Source: Flavobacterium sp. Sd200 (GTDB lineage Bacteria; Bacteroidota; Bacteroidia; Flavobacteriales; Flavobacteriaceae). Taken from it: a stretch of 64,000 nucleotides of DNA. Both the position numbers and the translations under genes were made by a program. The notes beneath the pieces were generated by a model. The model was given only the letters and a program-made list of their open reading frames with translations. It had not been told where the DNA came from and did no database searches. The DNA is taken from assembly GCF_009826935.1 (NCBI RefSeq), contig NZ_WUMN01000001.1, positions 806,001-870,000 on the forward strand, written 5' to 3'. Below, in pieces: positions 45,117-54,814 of this stretch; the stretch's first letter is position 1, and every line of letters begins with the position of its first letter.

Positions 45117-45929
45117 ATGGACAGCAAATTAAATTTTAACAGGCCGCATGTGTTTTACTCCTGCTACATTAAATTAAGCAGGGAGGGCGAACAATTTATT
45201 CCGGAGCACGTGTTTACTTACATAGAATCGGGAAAATTGTTGGTTAATGACGGCAGGGCCGAGACTGTTTTACAACAGGGCGATTTTGCCTTTTATGTAA
45301 AGAACCACCTTGCAAAATTTACGAAGATACCTTCTTTGGAGAGTGGTGAATTCAAAGCTGTATCTGTTTTACTTGATACAGATACTTTGAAACAATTTGC
45401 ACGCAATTTTGGCTACACTGCCAAACAGGCTAAACATAATGGAGGAGTTGTAACACTGGAAAGTAATCCCCTTTACATATCTTATACAAAATCTTTATTA
45501 GCCTATCTTGAAAAACCGGAAGAACACAGTGACGCACTGCTCCGGCTAAAAGTAAACGAGGCAATACTATTATTACTTGAAACCAAACCCGAAATGACCG
45601 ATATTTTATTCGATTTTAATGAGCCCGGCAAGATCGATCTTAAGGCTTTTATGACCCGCAATTTTCATTTTAATGTAGACCTCAGTCGTTTTGCCTATCT
45701 TACAGGAAGGAGCCTGAGTACTTTTAAGCGTGATTTTCAAAAGATATTCAGTACCACACCCAACAAATGGCTTCAGCAAAAAAGGCTGGATGAAGCTTAC
45801 TTTCTTATTAGTCAAAAAGGCAGGAAACCATCTGATGTATATTTAGAGGTTGGTTTTGAAAACCTTTCTCATTTTTCGTTTGCCTTTAAAAAGGCCTTTG
45901 GAATTACTCCGTCTCAGCTACAGCCTTAG
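45117..45929 (+). CDS. AraC family transcriptional regulator
   Basis: 270 residues. A cupin-like N-terminal ligand domain (HVFTYIESGKLLVNDGRAETVLQQGDFAFY) is followed by a double helix-turn-helix at the C-terminus (about 170-268: NVDLSRFAYLTGRSLSTFKRDFQKIFSTTPNKWLQQKRLDEA ... PSDVYLEVGFENLSHFSFAFKKAFGITPSQL). It probably controls the neighbouring SDR gene or itself. Its stop overlaps the stop of the opposite-strand flavoprotein gene (45926-45929), so no space remains for a terminator. Confidence 0.9.
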   Translation: MDSKLNFNRPHVFYSCYIKLSREGEQFIPEHVFTYIESGKLLVNDGRAETVLQQGDFAFYVKNHLAKFTKIPSLESGEFKAVSVLLDTDTLKQFARNFGYTAKQAKHNGGVVTLESNPLYISYTKSLLAYLEKPEEHSDALLRLKVNEAILLLLETKPEMTDILFDFNEPGKIDLKAFMTRNFHFNVDLSRFAYLTGRSLSTFKRDFQKIFSTTPNKWLQQKRLDEAYFLISQKGRKPSDVYLEVGFENLSHFSFAFKKAFGITPSQLQP

Positions 45930-47284
45930 ACCTTTTTAATGAGGCTTCTTGCTGCGGTTTGTACCGGATCCCAAACAGGAGAGAACGGTGGGGCATAAGA
46001 AAGGTCTAAGTCTATAATATTTTGCAGGGTAAGGTTGTGTGTAACGGCAACGGCCAAAACATCAATACGTTTTGCTGCACCTTCTTCGCCAATAATTTGC
46101 CCGCCAAGTAGCCTGCCACTGTTTTTTTCTGCCAATAATTTTACGGTTATATCTTTAGCTCCCGGATAATAATTAGCTCTTGTTTTACTTTCAATAACTG
46201 TGGTTATGTATTCTATATTCAATCTTTTAAGTTCTTTTTCCTGTAATCCTGTCCGTGCCACTTCATACGAACATATTTTGCATACGGCCGTGCCTGCCGC
46301 CCCAGGAAAATTAGCACTAACTCCTGCAATACTGCTGCCTGCCACAAGCCCGGTTTTGTTTGCTATGGTGCCTAAAGCTACGTAAATCTGTTGTTTGCTC
46401 ACAAGGTTAAGGGTTTCGGTGCAATCTCCTGCTGCCCAAACATTAGGTATATTGGTTTTCATTTCACCATTTACTTTAATAGCTTTTTTAATACCCAGCT
46501 CTATTTTTGAACCTTCCAAAAAAGCTGTATTAGGAGACGACCCCATACCAAAAATAACCATATCAGTCTCAATAGACTGTTTGTCAGTTATTACTGCTGT
46601 TGCTTTATTGTTTACAATTGTAAATCCTTTAAGTTCTTCTTTTAACAGCAGGTTTACTCCCAATTTGCGCATCGCTTCAGATATTATAGCTCCCATATCA
46701 GTATCTAAAGTATTCATTACCTGCTCCTGACGGTTTACAAGTGTAACATGCAACCCACGAATGAGTAGTGCCTCTGCCATTTCAAGGCCAATGTATCCTC
46801 CGCCAATAATAACTGCTTTTTGTGGTGTATGTTCTTCAATATAATTTTCGATATTGATTCCGCTTTTAAGGGTAGATACCCCAAAAACATTTACGGCATC
46901 ATAGCCGGCAATGTGTTCCGGGCAATAAGGTTTTCCGCCTGTAGCTATTAGTAATTGGTCGTAAGGCTGCCAAAACTCAATGTTGTTGTTCTTGTCTAAT
47001 ACTTTTATTTGCTTATTATCAGTATCGACCTGTAAAACAAGATGCATGGTCCGCACGTCTATTTTATATTTTGATCGGAATTCCTGCGGACTGCGGCGTA
47101 TTAACTCATCTGCGGTTTTTACTGTTCCGGATATAAAGTAGGGTATGCCACAGGCAGAATATGAAGTATAATCAGACTTTTCAAAAACAATTATTTTACG
47201 ATCGGGTTGTTCACGGCGCACTTTTGAAGCTGCCGACATGCCTGCTGCATCCCCGCCAATAATTACCAGTGTATTGTTATCCAT
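45926..47284 (-). CDS. FAD-dependent pyridine nucleotide-disulfide oxidoreductase (CoA-disulfide reductase-like)
   Basis: 452 residues. The FAD-binding motif is GGDAAGMSAA (10-19), the single redox cysteine C45 sits in YSACGIPYFISG, and the NAD(P) motif is VIIGGGYIGLEMAEAL. A dimerisation domain (TAVCKICSYEVARTGLQEKEL) follows. The single cysteine in SxACGIP is the mark of CoA-disulfide reductase/NADH oxidase relatives. There is no rhodanese or other extra domain. Confidence 0.9.
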   Translation of the reverse strand: MDNNTLVIIGGDAAGMSAASKVRREQPDRKIIVFEKSDYTSYSACGIPYFISGTVKTADELIRRSPQEFRSKYKIDVRTMHLVLQVDTDNKQIKVLDKNNNIEFWQPYDQLLIATGGKPYCPEHIAGYDAVNVFGVSTLKSGINIENYIEEHTPQKAVIIGGGYIGLEMAEALLIRGLHVTLVNRQEQVMNTLDTDMGAIISEAMRKLGVNLLLKEELKGFTIVNNKATAVITDKQSIETDMVIFGMGSSPNTAFLEGSKIELGIKKAIKVNGEMKTNIPNVWAAGDCTETLNLVSKQQIYVALGTIANKTGLVAGSSIAGVSANFPGAAGTAVCKICSYEVARTGLQEKELKRLNIEYITTVIESKTRANYYPGAKDITVKLLAEKNSGRLLGGQIIGEEGAAKRIDVLAVAVTHNLTLQNIIDLDLSYAPPFSPVWDPVQTAARSLIKKV

Positions 47285-47350
47285 TGGATTACTAAAAATT
47301 TATAAATACTACTTTTTAAAAGTAATATACATCTTTTTTAGCAATTAAAT

Positions 47351-47908
47351 CTACCTGTCGATGTTTTGCTTAATATACACTTCTGTAGCACCAAGGCCGT
47401 ATTTTTGATAGTTGGCATCTTTAAATGAAATACCGTCATAACGCCCCAGCATAAAATCGAGTTCGGCTTTAAGTATGCCTTCACCCACTCCATGAATAAA
47501 AACAATTTTAGGAATACGGTTCTTAATGGCAAATTCTAAATGGCGTTTGGCAGTATCAGACTGAAGCGTGAGTATATCATAGTTGCTCATGCCGCGTTTG
47601 TTTGGCACAAGTTTTTCTATATGCAGGTCTATTTCGAGTACAAAACCTTCTTTTTTGTCCTTTTTTTCTTTAACGAAACTCCGCTTTTTGGGCAGCTCTT
47701 TTTCTTTTAGAACAGACCGCACGCTCTGGTTGGCAAAAAAAGAACTCATAGCATTTGTATCGGTAATTTTTACCAATTCGTTTTCTTCAAAAGAAAGCTC
47801 AAAACCATCAGTGGTTTCTATTAAAACCTTACCGTTTTTATAACCCTTCACTTTACCCGAAAAGGAATCGTCGAGCACCGTAACCCTATCGTTTGGCTTA
47901 AACTTCAT
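47351..47908 (-). CDS. DUF2027/Smr-domain protein (MutS2-like C-terminal domain)
   Basis: 185 residues. An N-terminal beta domain (KPNDRVTVLDDSFSGKVKGYKNGKVLIET) and a charged linker precede a Smr domain (about 92-183: LEIDLHIEKL ... IVFIHGVGEGILKAELDFML). The HGxG of Smr domains is seen as HGVGEG. Smr domains nick DNA or RNA and act in quality control of ribosomes or DNA. It overlaps the small membrane-protein gene upstream by 11 bp, implying translational coupling. Confidence 0.85.
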   Translation of the reverse strand: MKFKPNDRVTVLDDSFSGKVKGYKNGKVLIETTDGFELSFEENELVKITDTNAMSSFFANQSVRSVLKEKELPKKRSFVKEKKDKKEGFVLEIDLHIEKLVPNKRGMSNYDILTLQSDTAKRHLEFAIKNRIPKIVFIHGVGEGILKAELDFMLGRYDGISFKDANYQKYGLGATEVYIKQNIDR

Positions 47909-48083
47909 TGCTATTGTTGTTTATGTCGTTTTTGCCCGGAACTTTACTCATCAACCTCATTAGCCCCAGCATAAAAATAATTATGGCAATAACCATTATA
48001 ACCATATTTGGTTTGGCTAAAGATTGCTCATATAATGCAAGAAAGGCGGCAGCAAAAGTTAAAATGATGTATATAGTTTTCAT
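47898..48083 (-). CDS. Small two-helix membrane protein
   Basis: 61 residues with two hydrophobic helices (about 3-17 and 27-45) joined by EQSLAKPNM. There is no known family that I can name. Its 3' end overlaps the Smr gene start by 11 bp, a strong sign that both are real and translated together. Confidence 0.65.
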   Translation of the reverse strand: MKTIYIILTFAAAFLALYEQSLAKPNMVIMVIAIIIFMLGLMRLMSKVPGKNDINNNSNEV

Positions 48084-48504
48084 AATGCAAAGGTATTAAA
48101 AATCGAATAAAGCATGCTATAGTGTTGCTTGGGCATTATTTCTTGTCCCAGTTCAATGCATGATTTTAAGATAAGACTGAAATTTGCCTATACATACTAC
48201 AGGCTATTATTTTTTAGCTGAGAGGATTATTGATTTGGTTGATTGGTTGGCCATGTTTCTGATATTTTTCAGAAGCATGGCTTTTTTTGTAGTCGCAATT
48301 TCGTTGCGTCACGATATGTCGAGGCCAAAACAGCGATATTTCAAGGTATATAATTTTGGACCAAGAATGGAGATATGTTGCTTCAAAAACTTTTTTAATT
48401 ACTAATGGTTTGTTTTTAAGGGTATTGTGTGCTTTCTTTTTTTGATTTGTTTTTAAATGAATTTTAATGGCTTAAAATATGCAGCTTCAAGTTCAGAAAA
48501 TTAA
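48084..48504. other. 420-bp gene-free region upstream of the signalling cluster
   Basis: No credible protein frame: a 73-codon TTG-started frame (48184-48405) spans a terminator and lacks domain-like composition. The region holds an orphan + strand terminator (48250-48288) with no + strand gene before it. This leaves room for a small RNA or a leader attenuator. Confidence 0.5.
48250..48288 (+). terminator. Orphan terminator in the gene-free region
   Basis: A 13-bp stem with one T·G pair (GCCATGTTTCTGA against TCAGAAGCATGGC), a 6-nt loop and seven T. It has no T-run on the minus strand, so it serves a + strand transcript, yet no + strand gene lies upstream of it. Confidence 0.75.
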
Positions 48505-49401
48505 ATGAAAGTGAAAACAATAATGATCCTTGCAATTGAAAGGTGTGGAGGCTTAAAGATCATGAACATAGATTATCTGGCAAACTTATATTGGCTGTAC
48601 AGCTATTACAGGTCTAATTTACTGATCCTGATAATCAGTTGCATTATACTGCTCACGATTATTTTGGCACTTATAGTAAGTTACAGAAAACTGAAAAGCC
48701 ATAATGAGAAAATAACCGATATGCAGCAATTGGAGATGGATATAAAAGAAAAGGCCCTACAATTAGCCGCACATGAAAAAGACTGGCTTTTAAAAGAGAT
48801 TCATCATCGTGTAAAAAACAATTTACAGGTAATAAGCAGTTTATTGAACCTCCAATCGGGGTATTTAACCAATGATGCTGCCCAAAAAGCCATTGCCGAG
48901 AGCCAACAGAGAATATTTGCCATATCGTTAATACATCATCATTCTCTTGGTACTAACGGAATTTTGCATGTAACCATGCCTGCTTATCTAAATGAGCTTG
49001 TAAAACATTTGGTACAGAGTTATAAAACTGATAAAAACATTACGGTAAACGTAGATGCAGATGACATACAAATGGATGTTTCTTATGCCATGCCTGTGGG
49101 TTTAATAGTAAACGAAGCTGTTACTAATGTTTTAAAGCATGCATACCCAAATAAAAATGAAGGCATAGTAACTATAACGCTTAAACAACTGGGGGACGAA
49201 AACTATGTATTATCTGTAACGGATGATGGTATTGGCCTGAACCAAAATGCTATTAACTCTAATAACTCGCTTGGGCTTACCCTTATAAAAGGATTAAGCA
49301 GCGATATAGAAGGAGAGCTGGATTTACAGAATAGTAATGGTACAGCTATTTCAATATACTTTAATTATTGTTTGCCAGTAGATTATACCGAAATTTCTTA
49401 A
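48505..49401 (+). CDS. Membrane-bound HisKA_2-type sensor histidine kinase
   Basis: 298 residues from the first ATG; an internal ATG at 48562 ([11 protein letters not shown]) is another possible start. One transmembrane helix (about 39-61) is followed by a coiled coil and the HisKA_2 box [24 protein letters not shown] with the phospho-acceptor histidine at H100 or H101. The ATP-binding domain shows [20 protein letters not shown] (N box), VTDDGIGL and [16 protein letters not shown]. There is no sensory domain beyond the helix. It is one of two similar kinases ahead of the sigma-54 activator. Confidence 0.88.
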   Translation: MKVKTIMILAIERCGGLKIMNIDYLANLYWLYSYYRSNLLILIISCIILLTIILALIVSYRKLKSHNEKITDMQQLEMDIKEKALQLAAHEKDWLLKEIHHRVKNNLQVISSLLNLQSGYLTNDAAQKAIAESQQRIFAISLIHHHSLGTNGILHVTMPAYLNELVKHLVQSYKTDKNITVNVDADDIQMDVSYAMPVGLIVNEAVTNVLKHAYPNKNEGIVTITLKQLGDENYVLSVTDDGIGLNQNAINSNNSLGLTLIKGLSSDIEGELDLQNSNGTAISIYFNYCLPVDYTEIS

Positions 49402-49461
49402 TCTTATTTTTAAAATATATCGATACAATTTATATATTTAACTAATATTTATGCTTTTGCT

Positions 49462-51723
49462 ATGGGGGTATCTAAAAGCTTTACAGTTATTGCCTTACTG
49501 GTTGTTTATTGTAGCTGTTATGCCCAGCAAAAGCTAACGGTTAAACAGTTGCGCCTTCAGCTTGGCGCTAAACAAACTCCTGTACAGCGCATTACAACCT
49601 TGCAGGATTTGGCACAGGCCTATATATACATGCCCGAGGCACTGCCCAAAGACATTGACAGTGCGCTCTATTTTACAAATGCCGCCGAAAAGATTTCCCT
49701 GAAAATTAAAGATGAAAAAGCCTTGGTGAAGAATGCCCTGTTGTATGCACAGGCATACAGGGAGAGTGACAGGCGTGATATTGGAAAAAAATATGCAACC
49801 GGTGCACTTGCAAAGGCTACCCAAAACAATTGGGAAGGCCTTAAAGGGGATTGTTTTGTAGAGCTTTCTAAATATTTTGGATGGGAGCAGGGACTTCAGG
49901 ATAAGGTAAAAACACTTGAAAAAGCCCTTGAAGCCTACCGCAAAGGGGGCACGCAGCAACAACTTGCCGATATACTTGCAAAACTGGCAGAGCAGCATTT
50001 AAATATATCTGAAAATAAAAAAGTTGTAGCAGAGTGTAAAGAAGCCATAAAAATATACAGGTCGCTGAAACAGGAAGAACTGGGCGATGTATATGATATT
50101 TTGGGTATTGCCTATACTAAACTGGGGCTTTATGAAGAGGGTGTAAAATACAGCCTGCTTGCTGCTAAGGAAGGAGAGAAGAATGGCGACGAATCGATGA
50201 ATATGGCATCAATATATAACCATATAGGGCTGGCGCATTTTTATAATGAAAACTTTGAACTTGCAAGGCAATATCATGAAAAAAGCCTGGAATATGCCAT
50301 AAAAAATCAGGCTGATGGTTATATACACACCCTTACTGGCAGTATTGTAAACGACATGTATCCGTTGGGTAAAAAAAAAGAAGCCCTTGCTTTTTTAAAA
50401 GATATTTTAAAGCGTTATCCGCCCACCAATTTGGAGAGCCTTGTAACATCCCGGCTTAGTTTTATAACAATATACAGAGAGCTTAATGACCTGAACAATG
50501 CGCGTAAATACTGTAATGAACTTATTACTATTATTAACGGAAATCAGGACAGGATAAGGCCGGCAGTATTGTTTAATATCAATAACATACTTCTTAGTTA
50601 TTACTACAGGGCAAAAGATTATACTGCCGCAAAAAAATATCTTGACAAAAATCGTGAAATAGCCTTTCTGTCCGGAGATAATGCTTCGAGGCGATATGTT
50701 TACATGTGGAGTTTTAAGTTAGATTCAATATCCGGCAACTATGTATCTGCAATAAAGAATTTTCAAAAATATACAGCCATAAAAGACAGTGTTTTTAATG
50801 AGGCAAAAAGCAATCAGGTATCTGAACTTCAAATTAGTTATGAAACCGAGAAAAAAGACCATGCCCTAACAGAGAATGCCAAAAACATAAAAATATTAAA
50901 GCAGGAGGCCGAGATACAAAAGGCTAAAATACAAACCGACAGGATAATTAAAATAGTTGTTTATGTGGTTGTAGGTTTTTGTGTTATTATCATGCTCTTG
51001 TTGTATAGAGGCTACAGTTTAAAACAAAGATCTAATAAAAACCTTGAGATCAAGCAGCAGGAAATTGAAATTCAAAATACGTTCCTTAAACGCCTTGTAG
51101 AAGAAAAACAGTGGTTGCTTAAAGAGATTCACCATAGGGTAAAAAATAACCTGCAAATTGTAATGAGTCTGCTTAACAGCCAATCGGCCTATCTTAAAGA
51201 TCAGGTTGCCGTAACAGCAATAAAAAACAGCCAGCACAGGGTGCATTCTATGTCGCTCATACACCAAAAGCTCTATAAATCAGATGACCTTGCTGCTATA
51301 AATATGCCCGAATATATTAATGAACTAATAGATTATTTAAAAGACAGTTTCGACCTTGACCACAATATTTATTTTGAAACAGAGATAGAAGATATAGATA
51401 TGGATGTGTCTCAGGCTGTGCCTATTGGCCTTATCTTAAACGAGGCGATTACTAATTCTATAAAATATGCTTTTGGTGCCAATAGAAACGGAAGGATTAC
51501 GGTTAAGCTCGCTTATTCTCATGACGATTATTTTATACTGACCATTGCCGATGACGGTTCAGGATTGCCATCGGGTTTTGATATTACAAAAACCACTTCT
51601 TTAGGCATGAAGCTCATGCAGGGGCTTAGCAGCGACCTTGACGGTAATTTTAGAATAGTATCTGATAACGGAACTAAAATAACCGTAGAATTTATTTATC
51701 ACTATACCTTTAACCATAACTAA
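49462..51723 (+). CDS. TPR-containing HisKA_2-type sensor histidine kinase
   Basis: 753 residues. A signal peptide (about 1-22) is followed by several tetratricopeptide repeats (about 30-420), a transmembrane helix (about 494-516), a coiled coil and the HisKA_2 box [24 protein letters not shown] with H557/H558. The ATP domain shows VPIGLILNEAITNSIKYAF and IADDGSGL. The kinase part is clearly homologous to the previous gene. It lies 60 bp after it and 10 bp before the sigma-54 activator, its probable phosphorelay partner. Confidence 0.9.
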   Translation: MGVSKSFTVIALLVVYCSCYAQQKLTVKQLRLQLGAKQTPVQRITTLQDLAQAYIYMPEALPKDIDSALYFTNAAEKISLKIKDEKALVKNALLYAQAYRESDRRDIGKKYATGALAKATQNNWEGLKGDCFVELSKYFGWEQGLQDKVKTLEKALEAYRKGGTQQQLADILAKLAEQHLNISENKKVVAECKEAIKIYRSLKQEELGDVYDILGIAYTKLGLYEEGVKYSLLAAKEGEKNGDESMNMASIYNHIGLAHFYNENFELARQYHEKSLEYAIKNQADGYIHTLTGSIVNDMYPLGKKKEALAFLKDILKRYPPTNLESLVTSRLSFITIYRELNDLNNARKYCNELITIINGNQDRIRPAVLFNINNILLSYYYRAKDYTAAKKYLDKNREIAFLSGDNASRRYVYMWSFKLDSISGNYVSAIKNFQKYTAIKDSVFNEAKSNQVSELQISYETEKKDHALTENAKNIKILKQEAEIQKAKIQTDRIIKIVVYVVVGFCVIIMLLLYRGYSLKQRSNKNLEIKQQEIEIQNTFLKRLVEEKQWLLKEIHHRVKNNLQIVMSLLNSQSAYLKDQVAVTAIKNSQHRVHSMSLIHQKLYKSDDLAAINMPEYINELIDYLKDSFDLDHNIYFETEIEDIDMDVSQAVPIGLILNEAITNSIKYAFGANRNGRITVKLAYSHDDYFILTIADDGSGLPSGFDITKTTSLGMKLMQGLSSDLDGNFRIVSDNGTKITVEFIYHYTFNHN

Positions 51724-51733
51724 CCCGACCTAT

Positions 51734-53689
51734 ATGAAACCAAAAATACTTATTGTAGAAGACCAGTTTATTGAAGCGCACGACCTGCAGATAATGCTGG
51801 AAAAAAACGGCTACCCGGTATGCGGAACAGCAAAGTCGGTTAAAGAGGCGCTGCCTTTAATTGCCAGTCAAAATCCCGGTTTGGTTTTGGTAGATATATT
51901 CCTTAAAGGCACACAAACGGGTATAGACCTGGCAAAGATATTGAAAGAAGAAAACCGTGCTTTTATATTTATATCTGCAAACTCTAATCATGAGGTGCTT
52001 ATGGCCGCAAAAGCCACACAGCCACAGGGATTTATTGTAAAGCCATTTAGGGAAAAAGATTTGCTTGTAACCTTAGAGATAGCACAATACAGGCACGAGA
52101 ACAGCCTTGAAGCCAGCGTTAAAAAAGAAAAAGATTTTAGAAAGAGACTACAGGAAATTACTGTCGATAAAGAGGGTTGGGAACAAAAGCTTCTCAATAT
52201 AGGTAAAGCTTTTCAGCCATATATAAACTTCGATTATATGGTTGCAGGTTTTAAGAACAAAGGGAATTTACCTTACACTGCAATGAGCTATTTGCGCATT
52301 GGTTTTAATGAATATCAGATTATAGGGTTGTCAGAATTTCAGGTTATTACCAATCTAAAAACAGATGAGATCAATACTCTCCAGGCAAAGACCAAGATAG
52401 ATAAGGAACCTGTGTATTATAACGATAAAGATTTTAAGGATCTTACGGCACAGCCATCAATGCGAAAAGTGGTAGCCGATGTTTTCAGGATGAACTCTAC
52501 TTTTACTCTGCCATTGCCTTTGGCTAACGGGGAGATATTTTATTTCTTTTTTTACAGTCGTAAGCCTGATGCCTATAATGATGCCCAGCTTGATCTGTGC
52601 AGCCGTTTTTGCGATGGTTTAAAAGATGCCATAGAGAGTATGCTGTCTATACAAAAGCAGCCCGAAGTTTTAGAGGTATCTTTAGTGAAAGAAAAGGCAC
52701 AGCCTAAAAAGAATACAGCAGAGGCAAGGGAAGGTTTTGAAGGAATTATTGGCAGGAGTCATTTACTACTCAATGTATTTGATAATATAAGTCAGGTTGC
52801 CGGTGTCGATACATCGGTACTTATACTTGGCGAGAGTGGTACAGGTAAGGAGCGTATTGCAGAGAGTGTACACAATCTTTCACCACGAAAAAAGCAGCCG
52901 CTTGTAAAAATTAACTGTGCCGTTTTACCTGCAAATTTAATTGAATCTGAATTGTTTGGACACGAAAAAGGCGCATTTACAGGTGCAATGGACAGGCGCA
53001 TCGGTAAATTTGAGCTCGCTAACAAAGGGACTATTTTTTTAGACGAAATAGGAGAGATGCCGCTTGATTTGCAGGCTAAGCTTTTAAGGGTATTACAGGA
53101 AAAAGAAATAAACAGGATAGGAGGCAACATGCCTATTAAGGTTGATATTCGTATTATAGCAGCTACCAACAGAAACCTTGAAAAAGAAGTGGCAGACGGC
53201 CGTTTCCGACTTGATCTTTACTATAGGCTTAATATTTTTCCTATAGAGTTGCCGTCGCTAAGAGAGCGCAAAGATGACATACCATTACTGGTAGATCATT
53301 TTATTGAGCAGTACAATCAAAAAACAGGGAAACGGGTTACCGGGCTTTCTGAAAGGGCCATGGAAGATGCTATGGATTATTCGTGGCCGGGAAATATCCG
53401 CGAACTTGAAAACCTTATTGAAAGAGGAGTGCTTTTGGCAAAGGAAAATGTTATCCGCGAAATCAGGCTTCCAAAGCCTATTGGAGGACTTGCATACGAA
53501 ACATCAGAGAACGGCAACCATATAAAAAGCATTGACGAAAATGAAAGAGATCACATTATTAGTGTGTTGAAAAAATGCAGGGGTAAAATATGGGGGCCTG
53601 GAGGTGCTGCAGAAATGCTGAATGTGCCTCCGTCTACGCTGAACTCTAAAATGAAAAAATTAGGTATAAGGCGCGAACTGGGAAGATAG
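51734..53689 (+). CDS. Sigma-54-dependent response regulator (receiver, middle domain, AAA+, Fis HTH)
   Basis: 651 residues. The receiver (1-120) has acidic pocket E9-D10, phospho-acceptor D54 in VLVDIFLKG and K103 in IVKPFRE. A GAF-like middle region (about 155-300) follows. The AAA+ activator has Walker A GESGTGKE (366-373) and the sigma-54 contact GAFTGA (413-418), then IFLDEIGEMPLDLQAKLLRVLQE. The C-terminus is a Fis-type HTH (about 605-650: GGAAEMLNVPPSTLNSKMKKLGI). It should activate RpoN promoters when phosphorylated, probably by one or both kinases just upstream (10 bp gap). Confidence 0.93.
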   Translation: MKPKILIVEDQFIEAHDLQIMLEKNGYPVCGTAKSVKEALPLIASQNPGLVLVDIFLKGTQTGIDLAKILKEENRAFIFISANSNHEVLMAAKATQPQGFIVKPFREKDLLVTLEIAQYRHENSLEASVKKEKDFRKRLQEITVDKEGWEQKLLNIGKAFQPYINFDYMVAGFKNKGNLPYTAMSYLRIGFNEYQIIGLSEFQVITNLKTDEINTLQAKTKIDKEPVYYNDKDFKDLTAQPSMRKVVADVFRMNSTFTLPLPLANGEIFYFFFYSRKPDAYNDAQLDLCSRFCDGLKDAIESMLSIQKQPEVLEVSLVKEKAQPKKNTAEAREGFEGIIGRSHLLLNVFDNISQVAGVDTSVLILGESGTGKERIAESVHNLSPRKKQPLVKINCAVLPANLIESELFGHEKGAFTGAMDRRIGKFELANKGTIFLDEIGEMPLDLQAKLLRVLQEKEINRIGGNMPIKVDIRIIAATNRNLEKEVADGRFRLDLYYRLNIFPIELPSLRERKDDIPLLVDHFIEQYNQKTGKRVTGLSERAMEDAMDYSWPGNIRELENLIERGVLLAKENVIREIRLPKPIGGLAYETSENGNHIKSIDENERDHIISVLKKCRGKIWGPGGAAEMLNVPPSTLNSKMKKLGIRRELGR

Positions 53690-53728
53690 AGGGTATGTAA
53701 CAATCTCTAGGCAATGTTTGTAAATAGC

Positions 53729-54553
53729 TTAAAAACTGCTGAATAATATTCGTATCCCTACAATAGCCAGGCAGGCAGCAAGAACCTGTAAAATTACATT
53801 GCTTTTTATTTTGTGCGAAAGCATAGCTCCTAATTGTGCACCCGGCACAACACCAAGCGATATAAACAATATCATGTGCAAAATTGCAGGGTCGTTATAA
53901 GTACCCTTGTAAGCATGCGTAAAAACACTGGCCGTAGCCATAACGGCAAGTATAAAATGAGATGTTGCCGTGGCTATATGTACAGGAAATTTAAGCCAGT
54001 TTACCATTGCAGGTACATGTATTATACCTCCTCCAATACCCAATAAGGGCGATATATATCCAACTACAAGACTAACAAGATTACCATAAACAGGGTTGTA
54101 AGTATAGTTGTAGGTAATGCCGCTGCTGTCTACAAGTGTGTGGGCACGGCAACCTTTTTTTGCAGTGGTTTGTTCTATAAAAGTAATGTCTTTCTTATTT
54201 TTTACAAATAAATAGGAGGCTAGGCCAACAAGTAATATCCCTATAATAGTATTAAATGAGTGTTGAGGTATGTATTGCACTGTCAGTACTCCCAATATAG
54301 CCCCGGGAATGGTGTAAAAGGCAAAAATAAGTCCGGCCCTGTAGTCTATACGGCCACTGCGTGCATAAGCTACTGAGCCTGATATGGCATTTACTGCCAC
54401 AACTGCTATAGATATTGCAGTGGTAGTTTCGGGACTGAATTCTGGGTAGAAAATAAGTAACAGCGGCACAAGAATAAAACCGCCACCGGCACCAATAAGG
54501 GTGCCAAAGGTTCCTATAATAAAACCTGCAATAAGAAAAATGGCACTCTCCAA
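53729..54553 (-). CDS. TauE/SafE family anion exporter
   Basis: 274 residues with about seven to eight hydrophobic helices and the TauE/SafE features GTFGTLIGAGGGFILVPLLL and YISPLLGIGGGIIHVPAMV. The family moves sulfite, sulfoacetate or other organosulfur anions across the inner membrane; the substrate here is unknown. It converges with the sigma-54 regulator (40 bp apart) and no terminator is obvious between them. Confidence 0.88.
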   Translation of the reverse strand: MESAIFLIAGFIIGTFGTLIGAGGGFILVPLLLIFYPEFSPETTTAISIAVVAVNAISGSVAYARSGRIDYRAGLIFAFYTIPGAILGVLTVQYIPQHSFNTIIGILLVGLASYLFVKNKKDITFIEQTTAKKGCRAHTLVDSSGITYNYTYNPVYGNLVSLVVGYISPLLGIGGGIIHVPAMVNWLKFPVHIATATSHFILAVMATASVFTHAYKGTYNDPAILHMILFISLGVVPGAQLGAMLSHKIKSNVILQVLAACLAIVGIRILFSSF

Positions 54554-54709
54554 AGTATCGAATATTGAATATTTGTGTTACAAATTTCGCAAAAAGTTAA
54601 TTATGTTCAACAATTATATTACAAATAAAAAAAATCTTCTGTAAGGACTAATATAACAACTTTAAAACTTTATGTAAAATTTAATCATTAATAAACCTTT
54701 ATAAAGTGG

Positions 54710-54717
54710 TATATTTG
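54710..54717 (+). promoter_or_regulatory. Candidate -7 box of the helicase gene
   Basis: TATATTTG (TAnnTTTG), 97 bp before the ATG, which implies a leader of about 90 nt. No matching -33 TTG is seen. Confidence 0.4.
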
Positions 54718-54814
54718 CAAAAAAACAACCAACACACCACCCGTAATTCAGAATATACCGAATTTTTAGTTTGGTACATCCGCAATTTTTGGGAGATTAT
54801 TTTTAGACACCACT

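Noticed and set aside
48184..48405. A 73-codon + strand reading frame with a TTG start
   Set aside because: It spans a strong intrinsic terminator, shows no recognisable domain or signal and uses a weak start.
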